From Gammaproteobacteria bacterium (GTDB lineage Bacteria > Pseudomonadota > Gammaproteobacteria > JALTLT01): 8,588 bases of DNA. Positions within the stretch are counted from its first letter, which is position 1. Each line of letters starts with the position of its first letter. Position numbers and translations under genes: made by a program. The notes below the pieces were generated by a model that saw only the letters and a list, made by a program, of their open reading frames with translations, was not told where the DNA came from and made no database searches. The stretch spans positions 1-8,588 of the forward strand of contig JALTLT010000005.1 in the NCBI GenBank assembly GCA_027001815.1. The letters run 5' to 3'. Below are positions 1-5,218 of the stretch, one piece after another.

Positions 1-3
1 CAT
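1..3 (-). CDS. Start codon of the next minus-strand gene (partial; possibly anti-sigma factor)
   Basis: Reading the minus strand past the sigma factor stop codon, an ATG falls on the last three bases of the window. It is preceded by GAGG (minus strand, 14-11) at a spacing of about seven bases, a normal ribosome binding site. The gap from the sigma factor stop is only about 27 bases, so the two would be co-transcribed. ECF sigma genes are often followed by their anti-sigma factor, so that is the natural guess, but no coding sequence is visible to test it. Another ATG at 19-17 is in a different frame and lacks a binding site. Confidence 0.35.
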
Positions 4-30
4 CGGGTGTCCTCACCATACAGCAATCGA

Positions 31-567
31 CTACTTGACCTTTACCAGCCGGATATGCGGCTTGAGATCCAGCAAAGGGGCCATGAGCGCCCTGCGTGCC
101 CGGTTGAGCCGGCTCATCACGGTGCCCACGGGGATGTCCAGGATGGCCGCCACCTCGTTGTACGAGAAGCCCTCCAGGTCGACCAGCGTCAGCACCTGTC
201 GCTGGCCGATGGGCAGCCCGGCGACCGCCTGGCGTACCCGGTCGATGATCTCGGACTCGTGGCAGACGTCCTGCGGTGTGATCTCCTCCACCTGCGGGAT
301 CTCGTCGATGTCCACCATCGGCCGGTTGCGGCGCAGGTGATCCATCCAGCAGTGGTGCAGGATGGAGAAGAGCCAGCCGTCCAGCTTCTCCAGCTCACGG
401 AGCTGGGCCGATCGCGAGAGGGCCTTCTCCAGGGTCAACTGCACCAGATCGTCCGCCAGCCAGGGTTCGTGACACCAGGAGTAGGCGACCCGGTAGAGGC
501 GGTCGCGGCTGGCCTCCAGCCGTTGCCGGAACTCCCTGGCCCGGCAGAAAAACGACAGTACGCTCAA
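31..567 (-). CDS. ECF-family RNA polymerase sigma factor
   Basis: This 178-residue protein has the two-domain layout and length of an extracytoplasmic-function sigma-70 factor, which directs RNA polymerase to a small stress or envelope regulon. Region 2 (about residues 20-85) shows RDRLYRVAYSW, the LADDLVQ helix and a WLFSILHHCWMDHLRR segment. Region 4 (about 108-165) shows LPIGQRQVLTLVDLEGFSYNEVAAIL followed by the recognition helix IPVGTVMSRLNRARRAL. The start is TTG at 567-565, chosen because GGGGAG lies eight bases upstream and no in-frame ATG fits the domain start. A matching promoter lies upstream at 646-676, with an identical -35 and spacing on the opposite strand before the DsrE-like gene, suggesting autoregulation. 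The signal it senses cannot be told from the sequence. The family is certain; the ECF subgroup is not assigned. Confidence 0.93.
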   Translation of the reverse strand: MSVLSFFCRAREFRQRLEASRDRLYRVAYSWCHEPWLADDLVQLTLEKALSRSAQLRELEKLDGWLFSILHHCWMDHLRRNRPMVDIDEIPQVEEITPQDVCHESEIIDRVRQAVAGLPIGQRQVLTLVDLEGFSYNEVAAILDIPVGTVMSRLNRARRALMAPLLDLKPHIRLVKVK

Positions 568-610
568 GATCTCGACTCCCCGTAGTGCATTGTTGTTCTC
601 TCTTCTCTCA

Positions 611-640
611 ATCCGACACCGACCCGGGTCGCGGTCGGAT
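611..640. promoter_or_regulatory. 30-base palindrome at the 5' end of the sigma factor transcript
   Basis: The outer arms ATCCGAC (611-617) and GTCGGAT (634-640) flank the perfect palindrome GACCCGGGTC (621-630). Overall 13 of 15 positions pair, with mismatches only at the eighth and ninth. It starts about six bases downstream of the predicted -10 of the minus-strand promoter, so it would be either a hairpin at the extreme 5' end of the sigma factor mRNA or a dimeric regulator's operator over the transcription start. The symmetry is seen directly; the role is inferred. Confidence 0.6.
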
Positions 641-645
641 ATCGG

Positions 646-676
646 TAATGACGCCCCGACCCGCCGGATTATTCCA
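646..676 (-). promoter_or_regulatory. Predicted ECF-type promoter for the sigma factor gene
   Basis: On the minus strand TGGAATAA (676-669) is separated by 16 bases from GTCATTA (652-646), with a C before the GTC giving CGTC. ECF sigma factors commonly use a GGAA-containing -35 and a -10 containing TC or CGTC. The same eight-base -35, the same 16-base spacer and the same CGTC occur on the other strand at 735-766, which makes chance less likely. Transcription would start near 640, leaving a leader of about 70 bases before the TTG start of the sigma gene. Confidence 0.6.
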
Positions 677-734
677 TCGGTCGAGTGCCGGAAACGCCCG
701 TGCCAAGCATACCAGAATTTTTTTACCTTTCGTG

Positions 735-766
735 TGGAATAAATCGCGCTCTCTCCGCGTCGTTTA
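735..766 (+). promoter_or_regulatory. Predicted ECF-type promoter facing the DsrE-like/porin pair
   Basis: TGGAATAA (735-742) is followed after 16 bases (743-758) by GTCGTTTA (759-766), again with C before GTC. It mirrors the sigma factor's own promoter on the opposite strand, and the -35 elements of the two are about 60 bases apart across an AT-rich stretch. Transcription would start near 772 and run rightward through a structured leader of about 310 bases to the DsrE-like gene. This predicts that the sigma factor activates the exported DsrE-like protein and, with no terminator visible between them, the porin. Confidence 0.58.
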
Positions 767-791
767 TCTCAAACCGGCGGAGTAAGGGTTT

Positions 792-848
792 TCCCTCAGC
801 CCTGGAAAGGGGCCGCCGGGGGTCCGGTACATCGGAGAACCTGAGGGG
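792..848 (+). other. Stem-forming inverted repeat in the leader of the DsrE-like transcript
   Basis: CCCTCAG (793-799) pairs perfectly with CTGAGGG (841-847), and T792 with G848 can add a wobble pair. The stem encloses about 41 GC-rich bases. It lies just downstream of the predicted plus-strand start and directly abuts the multi-hairpin repeat that begins at 851. It could shape the 5' end of this leader; no known riboswitch class is recognised. Confidence 0.4.
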
Positions 849-850
849 CC

Positions 851-997
851 GTCGAAAAACGGCATTTTCGGCAGCCTCTCTGCGGTAGGGGATGTACCGC
901 CCATTTCAATGGCGGTTGGTCATTGAAAACGCGAGGAAGCCGGAAATCGCATTTTCGGCTTCCGGCGTTGAAAAAGGCCAGGACGGCCTTTTTCGAC
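851..997 (+). repeat. Multi-hairpin dispersed repeat, copy 1
   Basis: This 147-base element is bounded by GTCGAAAAA (851-859) and TTTTTCGAC (989-997), which are exact inverted repeats. Inside are consecutive hairpins: 853-869 (CGAAAA/TTTTCG), 882-900 (GCGGTA/TACCGC), 904-928 (TTTCAATG/CATTGAAA), 935-963 (12-base arms, one wobble) and 967-997 (13-base arms GTTGAAAAAGGCC and GGCCTTTTTCGAC around AGGAC, one wobble). A diverged second copy lies at 3662-3816. Weaker similarity continues rightward to about 1039. It sits between the predicted ECF promoter and the DsrE-like gene, in the transcribed leader. It may be a miniature inverted-repeat or REP-like element; no transposase is nearby and no family name is claimed. 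Confidence 0.75.
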
Positions 998-1081
998 ATC
1001 CTGCTGATAAAAGGGCACACCGATGTGCAAACTGAAGGTGCCCCGTACATCACTCTGCAATTAGCGTCATCTGGAGGAGTC

Positions 1082-1531
1082 ATGCGAATCACTCGTAGAA
1101 ACACCCTTTCCATGCTGTTCTGCCTGCTGGCCGGAGTGCTGGTGCTGGCCAACCCCGCCAGGGCCGAGAATCCCTTTGCCGAGGTGAAGGTGGTCCTGCA
1201 GATCAGCGACCCCAATCCCTTCAAGCAGACTCTGGTGCTCAACGTCGCCAACAACCTGCTCAAGGCCTACGGTCCGGACAAGGTGGACGTGGAGATCGTC
1301 GCCTTCGGGCCCGGCCTGCGCCTGATGTTTGCCGACAACGTCAACAAGGGGCGGATCGCCTCCCTGGCGAGCAACGGCGTCAGCTTTTCCGCCTGCTCCA
1401 ATACCATGCGCAACATGGGCAAGAAGCTGGGTCATCCGCCGGAACTGACCGAAAACGCCAAGGTGGTCCCCGCCGGCGTGGTGCGCATCATCGACCTGGT
1501 GAAGCAGGGTTACGTGCTGGTCAAGCCCTGA
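1082..1531 (+). CDS. Exported DsrE/DsrF-like family protein
   Basis: This protein of 149 residues has an N-terminal signal peptide: two arginines at residues 5-6, a hydrophobic stretch at 9-23 and a probable cleavage site after ARA at residue 28. The mature part begins with strand KVVLQISDPNPFKQTLVLNVANNLLKAYG and continues VDVEIVAFGPGLRLM, the fold pattern of DsrE-like proteins, which in sulfur metabolism carry or relay sulfur on cysteine. Its only mature-region cysteine is Cys105 in SFSACSNTM, the position where many family members keep a conserved cysteine. Location is predicted periplasmic. The twin-arginine-like TRRNTL is a poor Tat motif, so Sec export is more likely. ATG 1082 is chosen for GGAGGAG at 1073-1079; an in-frame TTG at 923 lies inside the repeat and is rejected. 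The porin follows 72 bases later without a terminator. Exact substrate is unknown. Confidence 0.85.
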   Translation: MRITRRNTLSMLFCLLAGVLVLANPARAENPFAEVKVVLQISDPNPFKQTLVLNVANNLLKAYGPDKVDVEIVAFGPGLRLMFADNVNKGRIASLASNGVSFSACSNTMRNMGKKLGHPPELTENAKVVPAGVVRIIDLVKQGYVLVKP

Positions 1532-1603
1532 CCCGCGGTCCTGGCATCGTGCATTCGTAGAGAAACCGAAGATACCGAGAAACAGATTTCGGGAGGAGTA
1601 GAC

Positions 1604-2986
1604 GTGAAGAGCATTTACAAGAGAACCATCCTGTCCGCCGCCTGCGCCGCCGCACTCGGAGGCATCACCCCCTCCGTGCATGCCGCCAACTGGCTGATGC
1701 TGCAGGGCACCGAGCCGGCCGGCGCCGCCGCGCGGGCGAAAGTGTGGGGGTTCATCCAGCCGGAGTTCCAGCGCACCGACGACACCAAGCTCGAGGCGGG
1801 TCCCTGGTCCGGCCAGAGCGCCATCTTCAATCAGATGCGGCCCGACCTCAAGTCGTCGGAGGGCTTCAACGTGCTGCGTGCCCGCCTCGGCGTGCGCGGT
1901 GAGGGGATGCCCCTCGATCCCAAGGTCAACTACTTCCTGCTGGCCGAGTTCGGCAACAACGGCATCACCCGTCAGGGCGGCGGCAGCGTCAAGCTGACCG
2001 ACGCCAGCGTCACCTTCAATCACATCCCCGGCGCCCGCGTGCGGGTCGGTGTATTCAAGACCCCCGGCTCGGAAGAGGGGCTTCAGGCGATCCATGTCTT
2101 CGACTACATCAACTTCACCAATGTCACCAACGGCCTGCTGCTGGAGCGCTTCTTCGACACCGACGGTTCCGACACCTACGTCACCCCCGCCGGAAACAGT
2201 GGTGCGGGTGGCAGCGCCAACCGTCCCAATGGTCCGGTGAGCGCCTTCCGTGATCAGGGCATCCAGGTCTTCGATACCTTCAAAAAGGGTGACTGGGAGC
2301 ACAGCTATGCATTGATGGTCGGCAACGGCAACGGCATCACCCGCGGCGACAACGACAACAACTACGAGACCTATCTCTACTGGTCTTCGGAGAAGGTGTT
2401 CGGTGGCAAGGGGCCGCGTCGTGACGGGTGGAAGCTGTTCGCCTGGTACCAGGATGGAAAACGCACCCTGGATGCCTACTGGGATGCCGCCGCGGGTGAG
2501 TTCTCGGTTCAGGACGGCGAGTTCGACCGCACCCGCTACGGTATCGGAACCACCTTCCGCAAGGACAAGTGGCGGGCCGCCGCCGAGTACATCGTCGCGG
2601 ACGGGGTGATCTTCAACGGCACCGACGGTGGCGCCGTGCCCGGTGCGGCGGCCAACGGTCCCGGCACCACCGCCTCCTTCAACGTGGAGCCGGAGGGCGA
2701 GGCGGACGGCTGGTACGTGCACGGCGGGTATGCGGTGACCAACGCCCTCGAGCTGGACGTGCGCTACGACGTCTACAACCGCATGACCGACGTCGCCAAT
2801 AAGGAGCGCAAGTTCGATACCCTCACCCTGGGTGCCCAGTACTTCTTCAACAAGAAGAGCCGCCTGATTCTCAACTACGAGATCCGCAACGCGGAGGCGC
2901 CCAATCTGGCCGATGACCACAACGCCAACAAGATCCTCTCCGGCATGGACAACCGGATCGCTGCGCAGGTTCTGGTGATCTTCTGA
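1604..2986 (+). CDS. Outer-membrane porin, phosphate-selective porin O/P type
   Basis: This 460-residue protein has a signal peptide (KRTILSAACAAALGG, cleavage likely after VHA at residue 27) and then alternating beta-strand segments typical of a 16-18-strand barrel. It ends in AAQVLVIF, with the terminal phenylalanine that marks outer-membrane barrel proteins for insertion. Segments such as NVLRARLGVRGE, NYFLLAEFG, ARVRVGVFKTPGSEEG and LTLGAQYFFNKKSRLILNYEIR resemble the OprO/OprP family, which forms anion channels. Selectivity cannot be judged from sequence, and the name is family-level only. A glycine/asparagine-rich segment near residues 190-205 looks like an extracellular loop. The start is GTG 1604, supported by GGGAGGAG at 1591-1598. 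It probably shares a transcript with the DsrE-like gene and ends at the terminator 3077-3107. Confidence 0.87.
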   Translation: MKSIYKRTILSAACAAALGGITPSVHAANWLMLQGTEPAGAAARAKVWGFIQPEFQRTDDTKLEAGPWSGQSAIFNQMRPDLKSSEGFNVLRARLGVRGEGMPLDPKVNYFLLAEFGNNGITRQGGGSVKLTDASVTFNHIPGARVRVGVFKTPGSEEGLQAIHVFDYINFTNVTNGLLLERFFDTDGSDTYVTPAGNSGAGGSANRPNGPVSAFRDQGIQVFDTFKKGDWEHSYALMVGNGNGITRGDNDNNYETYLYWSSEKVFGGKGPRRDGWKLFAWYQDGKRTLDAYWDAAAGEFSVQDGEFDRTRYGIGTTFRKDKWRAAAEYIVADGVIFNGTDGGAVPGAAANGPGTTASFNVEPEGEADGWYVHGGYAVTNALELDVRYDVYNRMTDVANKERKFDTLTLGAQYFFNKKSRLILNYEIRNAEAPNLADDHNANKILSGMDNRIAAQVLVIF

Positions 2987-2992
2987 GGTGGA

Positions 2993-3065
2993 GTCCCGCC
3001 CGGCAGGCGCGTCGCCGGGCGGGACGGAAGCCGGAGGCGGGAAGCCTCACGACGGCAGGATGCCG
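2993..3065 (+). other. Tandem hairpins after the porin gene
   Basis: Seven bases after the porin stop codon lies a perfect 12-base stem, GTCCCGCCCGGC (2993-3004) with GCCGGGCGGGAC (3014-3025), loop of nine. Two smaller hairpins follow: GAGGC/GCCTC (3034-3048) and CGGC/GCCG (3053-3065). None has a T-run, so they are not standard terminators, but they could protect the 3' end of the mRNA upstream of the terminator at 3077-3107. Confidence 0.6.
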
Positions 3066-3076
3066 CACCCGATACT

Positions 3077-3107
3077 CCCCGGCCATGGATTGCCGGGGTT
3101 TTCTTTT
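3077..3107 (+). terminator. Intrinsic terminator of the porin transcript
   Basis: CCCCGGC (3077-3083) pairs perfectly with GCCGGGG (3092-3098) around an eight-base loop and is followed at once by TTTTCTTTT (3099-3107). This is a standard Rho-independent terminator in plus orientation and closes the DsrE-like/porin transcript about 90 bases after the porin stop codon. Confidence 0.88.
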
Positions 3108-3303
3108 GTCCGACTCCAGGAGACGCGGTGAGGTGTAACCAGCCGGTACTGTGGCCGGGACTCCTGCGGGGAGTGGATCCCTCTGTTCGTGAGTGGTCGC
3201 GACCGTGGGCCACGGTGCGGCTGCGCCGTGCGACGGGGGAAAGGGAAGAGGGGATGGAAGGGTCGGCGAGTGAATGGCCTCGCCGCCGTTTTCCTTCGGG
3301 AGA
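3108..3303. other. Non-coding gap between porin terminator and tRNA
   Basis: No convincing gene is seen on either strand. The stretch holds short inverted repeats: ACTCC/GGAGT around 3160-3180, a 20-base imperfect palindrome at 3211-3230 whose non-Watson-Crick positions are all G-T wobbles on the plus strand, and the hairpin listed at 3264-3285. Confidence 0.6.
3264..3292. terminator. Possible hairpin terminator beside the tRNA gene
   Basis: CGGCGAG (3264-3270) pairs with CTCGCCG (3279-3285) around eight bases. On the plus strand it is followed by CCGTTTT, a weak T-run. On the minus strand it lies about 20 bases beyond the tRNA 3' end, with AAAAC before it and no T-run after it. It could act as a weak bidirectional stop or as the 3' processing stem of the tRNA precursor. 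Confidence 0.4.
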
Positions 3304-3379
3304 TGGCGCTCCCTAGGGGAATCGAACCCCTGTTACCGGCGTGAGAGGCCGGTGTCCTGGGCCACTAGACGAAGGGAGC
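3304..3379 (-). tRNA. tRNA-Glu, anticodon CTC
   Basis: The minus strand gives a complete 76-base cloverleaf. The acceptor stem GCTCCCT pairs with AGGGAGC, the D-arm region reads TCGTCTAGTGGCCCAGGA, and the anticodon stem CCGGC/GCCGG holds the loop CTCTCAC with anticodon CTC. The T arm is AGGGG-TTCGATT-CCCCT. The discriminator base is G and the CCA end is encoded. It reads GAG codons, and its D and T arms closely resemble the bacterial glutamate tRNA. A strong promoter lies about 45 bases upstream at 3426-3455. Confidence 0.96.
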
Positions 3380-3425
3380 CGATGATCGTTGCAGCAGGAT
3401 TCTGCGCCGCGCTCGACGGGGTGGT

Positions 3426-3455
3426 ATTATACGGGCTTCGGATGCCGATGCTCAA
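3426..3455 (-). promoter_or_regulatory. Sigma-70 promoter of tRNA-Glu
   Basis: On the minus strand a perfect -10 TATAAT (3431-3426) follows TTGAGC (3455-3450) after an 18-base spacer. The bases after the -10 are GC-rich, as in stringently controlled stable-RNA promoters. Transcription would begin near 3419, leaving a leader of about 40 bases before the tRNA 5' end at 3379. Confidence 0.8.
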
Positions 3456-3562
3456 TCCCAATCTTCAAAAAAATCGCCCGGCTCCGGCGGAATCGCGATC
3501 TTCCCGACACGGCAGGGGTGACCCTTCTCCACGGCAGGGTCGAAGAAGCGGTTGTGGCCATC
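3452..3562 (-). pseudogene. Short protein-like reading frame, possible gene remnant
   Basis: The minus strand encodes about 36 residues that look like the end of a real protein: DGHNRFFDPAVEKG, then CRVGKIAIPPEPGDFFEDWD and a TGA stop. The frame stays open further upstream, but the residues there look random, and no ATG, GTG or TTG in this frame precedes the plausible part. The only in-frame start, GTG, would leave just 26 residues. Upstream lies the repeat at 3662-3816, which may have displaced the true 5' end. The TGA falls inside the -35 box of the tRNA promoter. The family is not recognised. A small gene with an unusual start is the alternative. Confidence 0.3.
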
Positions 3563-3661
3563 GGGATCTCGCGGTCCGGCTGCTCTCCTCGCGGCGGCGA
3601 TGCCGCCCGGCCCGGTGGATGGAAGGGTTCCCTCTTTTCGTTCCGGGCGCTCCGGCAGGCT

Positions 3662-3816
3662 GTTGAAAATCAGCGTGTTTCGGCACGGCGGCCTGTGTGC
3701 GGAGGGTGCATGCACCGCTGCATTTTCAATGACGCCGGGTCTTGGAAAACGGGGGAGGCCGGCAGCCGCGTATTCGCCTTCCGGCGTTGAGGAGGGCCTG
3801 GATGGCCTTCCTCGAC
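3662..3816 (+). repeat. Multi-hairpin dispersed repeat, copy 2
   Basis: This 155-base stretch aligns along its length with 851-997. It begins GTTGAAAA and ends CCTCGAC. Shared blocks include TTTCGGCA near the left end, TGCGG then GGTGCATGCACC (3705-3716, a perfect palindrome), CATTTTCAATG, GGAAAACG and CTTCCGGCGTTGA. The last hairpin has arms GTTGAGGAGGGCC (3786-3798) and GGCCTTCCTCGAC (3804-3816). Relative to copy 1, the AAAA/TTTT part of the stem has become GGAG/TTCC, so both arms changed together and pairing was kept. It ends 31 bases before the pcnB ATG, and weak similarity to copy 1 runs on to about 3855. Confidence 0.72.
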
Positions 3817-3847
3817 AACCGGCCAGAAGGGGCGAGCCACCGACAAG

Positions 3848-5218
3848 ATGAAGGTACAAGAGAACAGGGTGAAAACGAACCAGCCACCGAGAATCATTCC
3901 TCGCTCGGAACACATCATCTCGCGTGACAACATCAGCGAGAATGCCCTCAAGGTGCTCTATCGCCTCAAGAAGGCCGGTTACGAGAGCTACCTGGTGGGG
4001 GGTGGGGTGCGGGATCTGCTGCTGGGCCGCGAGCCGAAGGATTTCGACGTGGCGACCGACGCCAGTCCCGAGGAGGTGAGGGCGCTGTTTCGCAACTGCC
4101 GCCTGATCGGGCGCCGGTTTCGTCTCGCCCATGTCCATTTCGGGCGCGAGATCGTCGAGGTGGCCACCTTCCGCGGCCAGACACCGGACGACGAGGCGCG
4201 TCTCCAGGACGAGAACGGCCGCCTGCTGCGCGACAATGTCTATGGCACCATCGAGGAGGATGCCTGGCGGCGGGACTTCACCATCAATGCCCTCTACTAC
4301 AACATCCGTGACTTCTCGGTGGTGGACTACGTGGGCGGGATGGAGGATCTGGAAGCAGGGTGTCTGAGACTGATCGGCGATCCGGAGACCCGTTACCGGG
4401 AGGATCCGGTGCGCATGCTGCGGGTGGTGCGTTTTGCCACCAAGCTCGGTTTCCGCATCGATCCCGAGACCGAGGCGCCCCTCTTCGAACTCGGCCATCT
4501 CCTGGACGACATCTCTCCCTCCCGTCTCTTCGACGAGACCGTCAAGATGTTCCTCTCCGGAAACGCCCTGCAGACCTTCGAGATGTTGCGCCACTACGAC
4601 CTGTTCCGCCACCTCTTCCCCCAGACCGAGGAGGCGCTGGCCCGCGAGGAGGAGGGCTTCCCCCTCACCCTGGTGGCCAGGGCGCTGGAGAACAGCGATC
4701 TCCGGGTGGCGGAGGGGAAGCCGGTCACGCCCTTCTTTCTGTATGCGGCGCTGCTCTGGGAGCCGGTGCGCAGCAAGGCGCGTGACATGGTGGGGGAAGA
4801 GGGGATCAGCGAACAGGAGGCGCTGCGCATCGCCGCCAATCTGGTGGTCTCGAAGCAGTCTCGAAGCACAGCCATTCCGCGTCGGTTCAGCCTGCCCATG
4901 CGCGAGATCTGGGAGATGCAGTCCCGATTCCAGTGCCGGGTGGGCAAGCGGCCCCTGCGCCTGTTGACTCATCCCCGCTTCCGCGCCGCCTACGATTTCC
5001 TGCTGTTGCGGGCCCAGTGCGGCGAGGAGTCGGAAGAGCTGGCCGCCTGGTGGACCGGGTTCCAGGAGAAGGGGGAAGACGAACAGCGCGCCGCGATCCG
5101 CCCCGCCGGCAAGAAGAGACGGCGGCGCCGGCGACGACGGCCGCGGTCGCAGGGAGAGGGGGGAGAGGCAGCCCCGCAGGGAGGAGAGACCCAGGGTGGC
5201 GGTGACACCGGCGAATGA
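3848..5218 (+). CDS. pcnB: Poly(A) polymerase I
   Basis: This enzyme adds 3' poly(A) tails to RNA, marking transcripts for decay. The 456-residue length is close to the usual 430-470. The N-terminal nucleotidyltransferase domain shows IIPRSEHIISRDNISENALKVLYRL, GGGVRDLLLG (51-60) and the metal-binding DFD (65-67). FRNCRLIGRRFRLAHV and EIVEVATFRGQ follow, a pattern specific to PcnB rather than CCA-adding enzyme. RRDFTINALYYN and RYREDPVRMLRVVRFATKLGF are the conserved downstream motifs. The C-terminus (422-456) is an arginine run then a glycine-rich tail, as is usual for basic PcnB tails. ATG 3848 has only a weak upstream GGGGCGAG and may lie within the edge of the repeat; GTG 3869 is an alternative. 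Its TGA overlaps the folK ATG. Confidence 0.95.
   Translation: MKVQENRVKTNQPPRIIPRSEHIISRDNISENALKVLYRLKKAGYESYLVGGGVRDLLLGREPKDFDVATDASPEEVRALFRNCRLIGRRFRLAHVHFGREIVEVATFRGQTPDDEARLQDENGRLLRDNVYGTIEEDAWRRDFTINALYYNIRDFSVVDYVGGMEDLEAGCLRLIGDPETRYREDPVRMLRVVRFATKLGFRIDPETEAPLFELGHLLDDISPSRLFDETVKMFLSGNALQTFEMLRHYDLFRHLFPQTEEALAREEEGFPLTLVARALENSDLRVAEGKPVTPFFLYAALLWEPVRSKARDMVGEEGISEQEALRIAANLVVSKQSRSTAIPRRFSLPMREIWEMQSRFQCRVGKRPLRLLTHPRFRAAYDFLLLRAQCGEESEELAAWWTGFQEKGEDEQRAAIRPAGKKRRRRRRRRPRSQGEGGEAAPQGGETQGGGDTGE

Noticed and set aside
585..888. Short plus-strand frames in the sigma/DsrE gap
   Set aside because: They run through the promoters, the palindrome and the repeat edge, with no binding site or protein-like composition.
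923..1081. Upstream TTG start for the DsrE-like protein
   Set aside because: It would put 53 residues from the hairpin repeat in front of an otherwise normal signal peptide and has no ribosome binding site.
1067..2920. 617-codon open frame on the minus strand opposite the DsrE-like gene and porin
   Set aside because: It is a shadow frame produced by high GC at codon third positions. Its translation is low-complexity, rich in Gly, Val, His and Glu, with no family features, whereas the plus strand encodes two clear exported proteins with ribosome binding sites.
3211..3230. 20-base imperfect palindrome
   Set aside because: Its arms meet with almost no loop and it lies in a GC-rich gap with no gene or promoter in register. 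It is noted within the gap entry but not promoted to a regulatory site.
3389..3790. Plus-strand frames between the tRNA and pcnB
   Set aside because: They cross the tRNA promoter and the repeat, lack ribosome binding sites and show no recognisable protein features.
3452..4972. 506-codon minus-strand frame opposite pcnB
   Set aside because: Shadow of pcnB over most of its length. Only the last 36 or so residues, outside pcnB, look protein-like and are listed separately.
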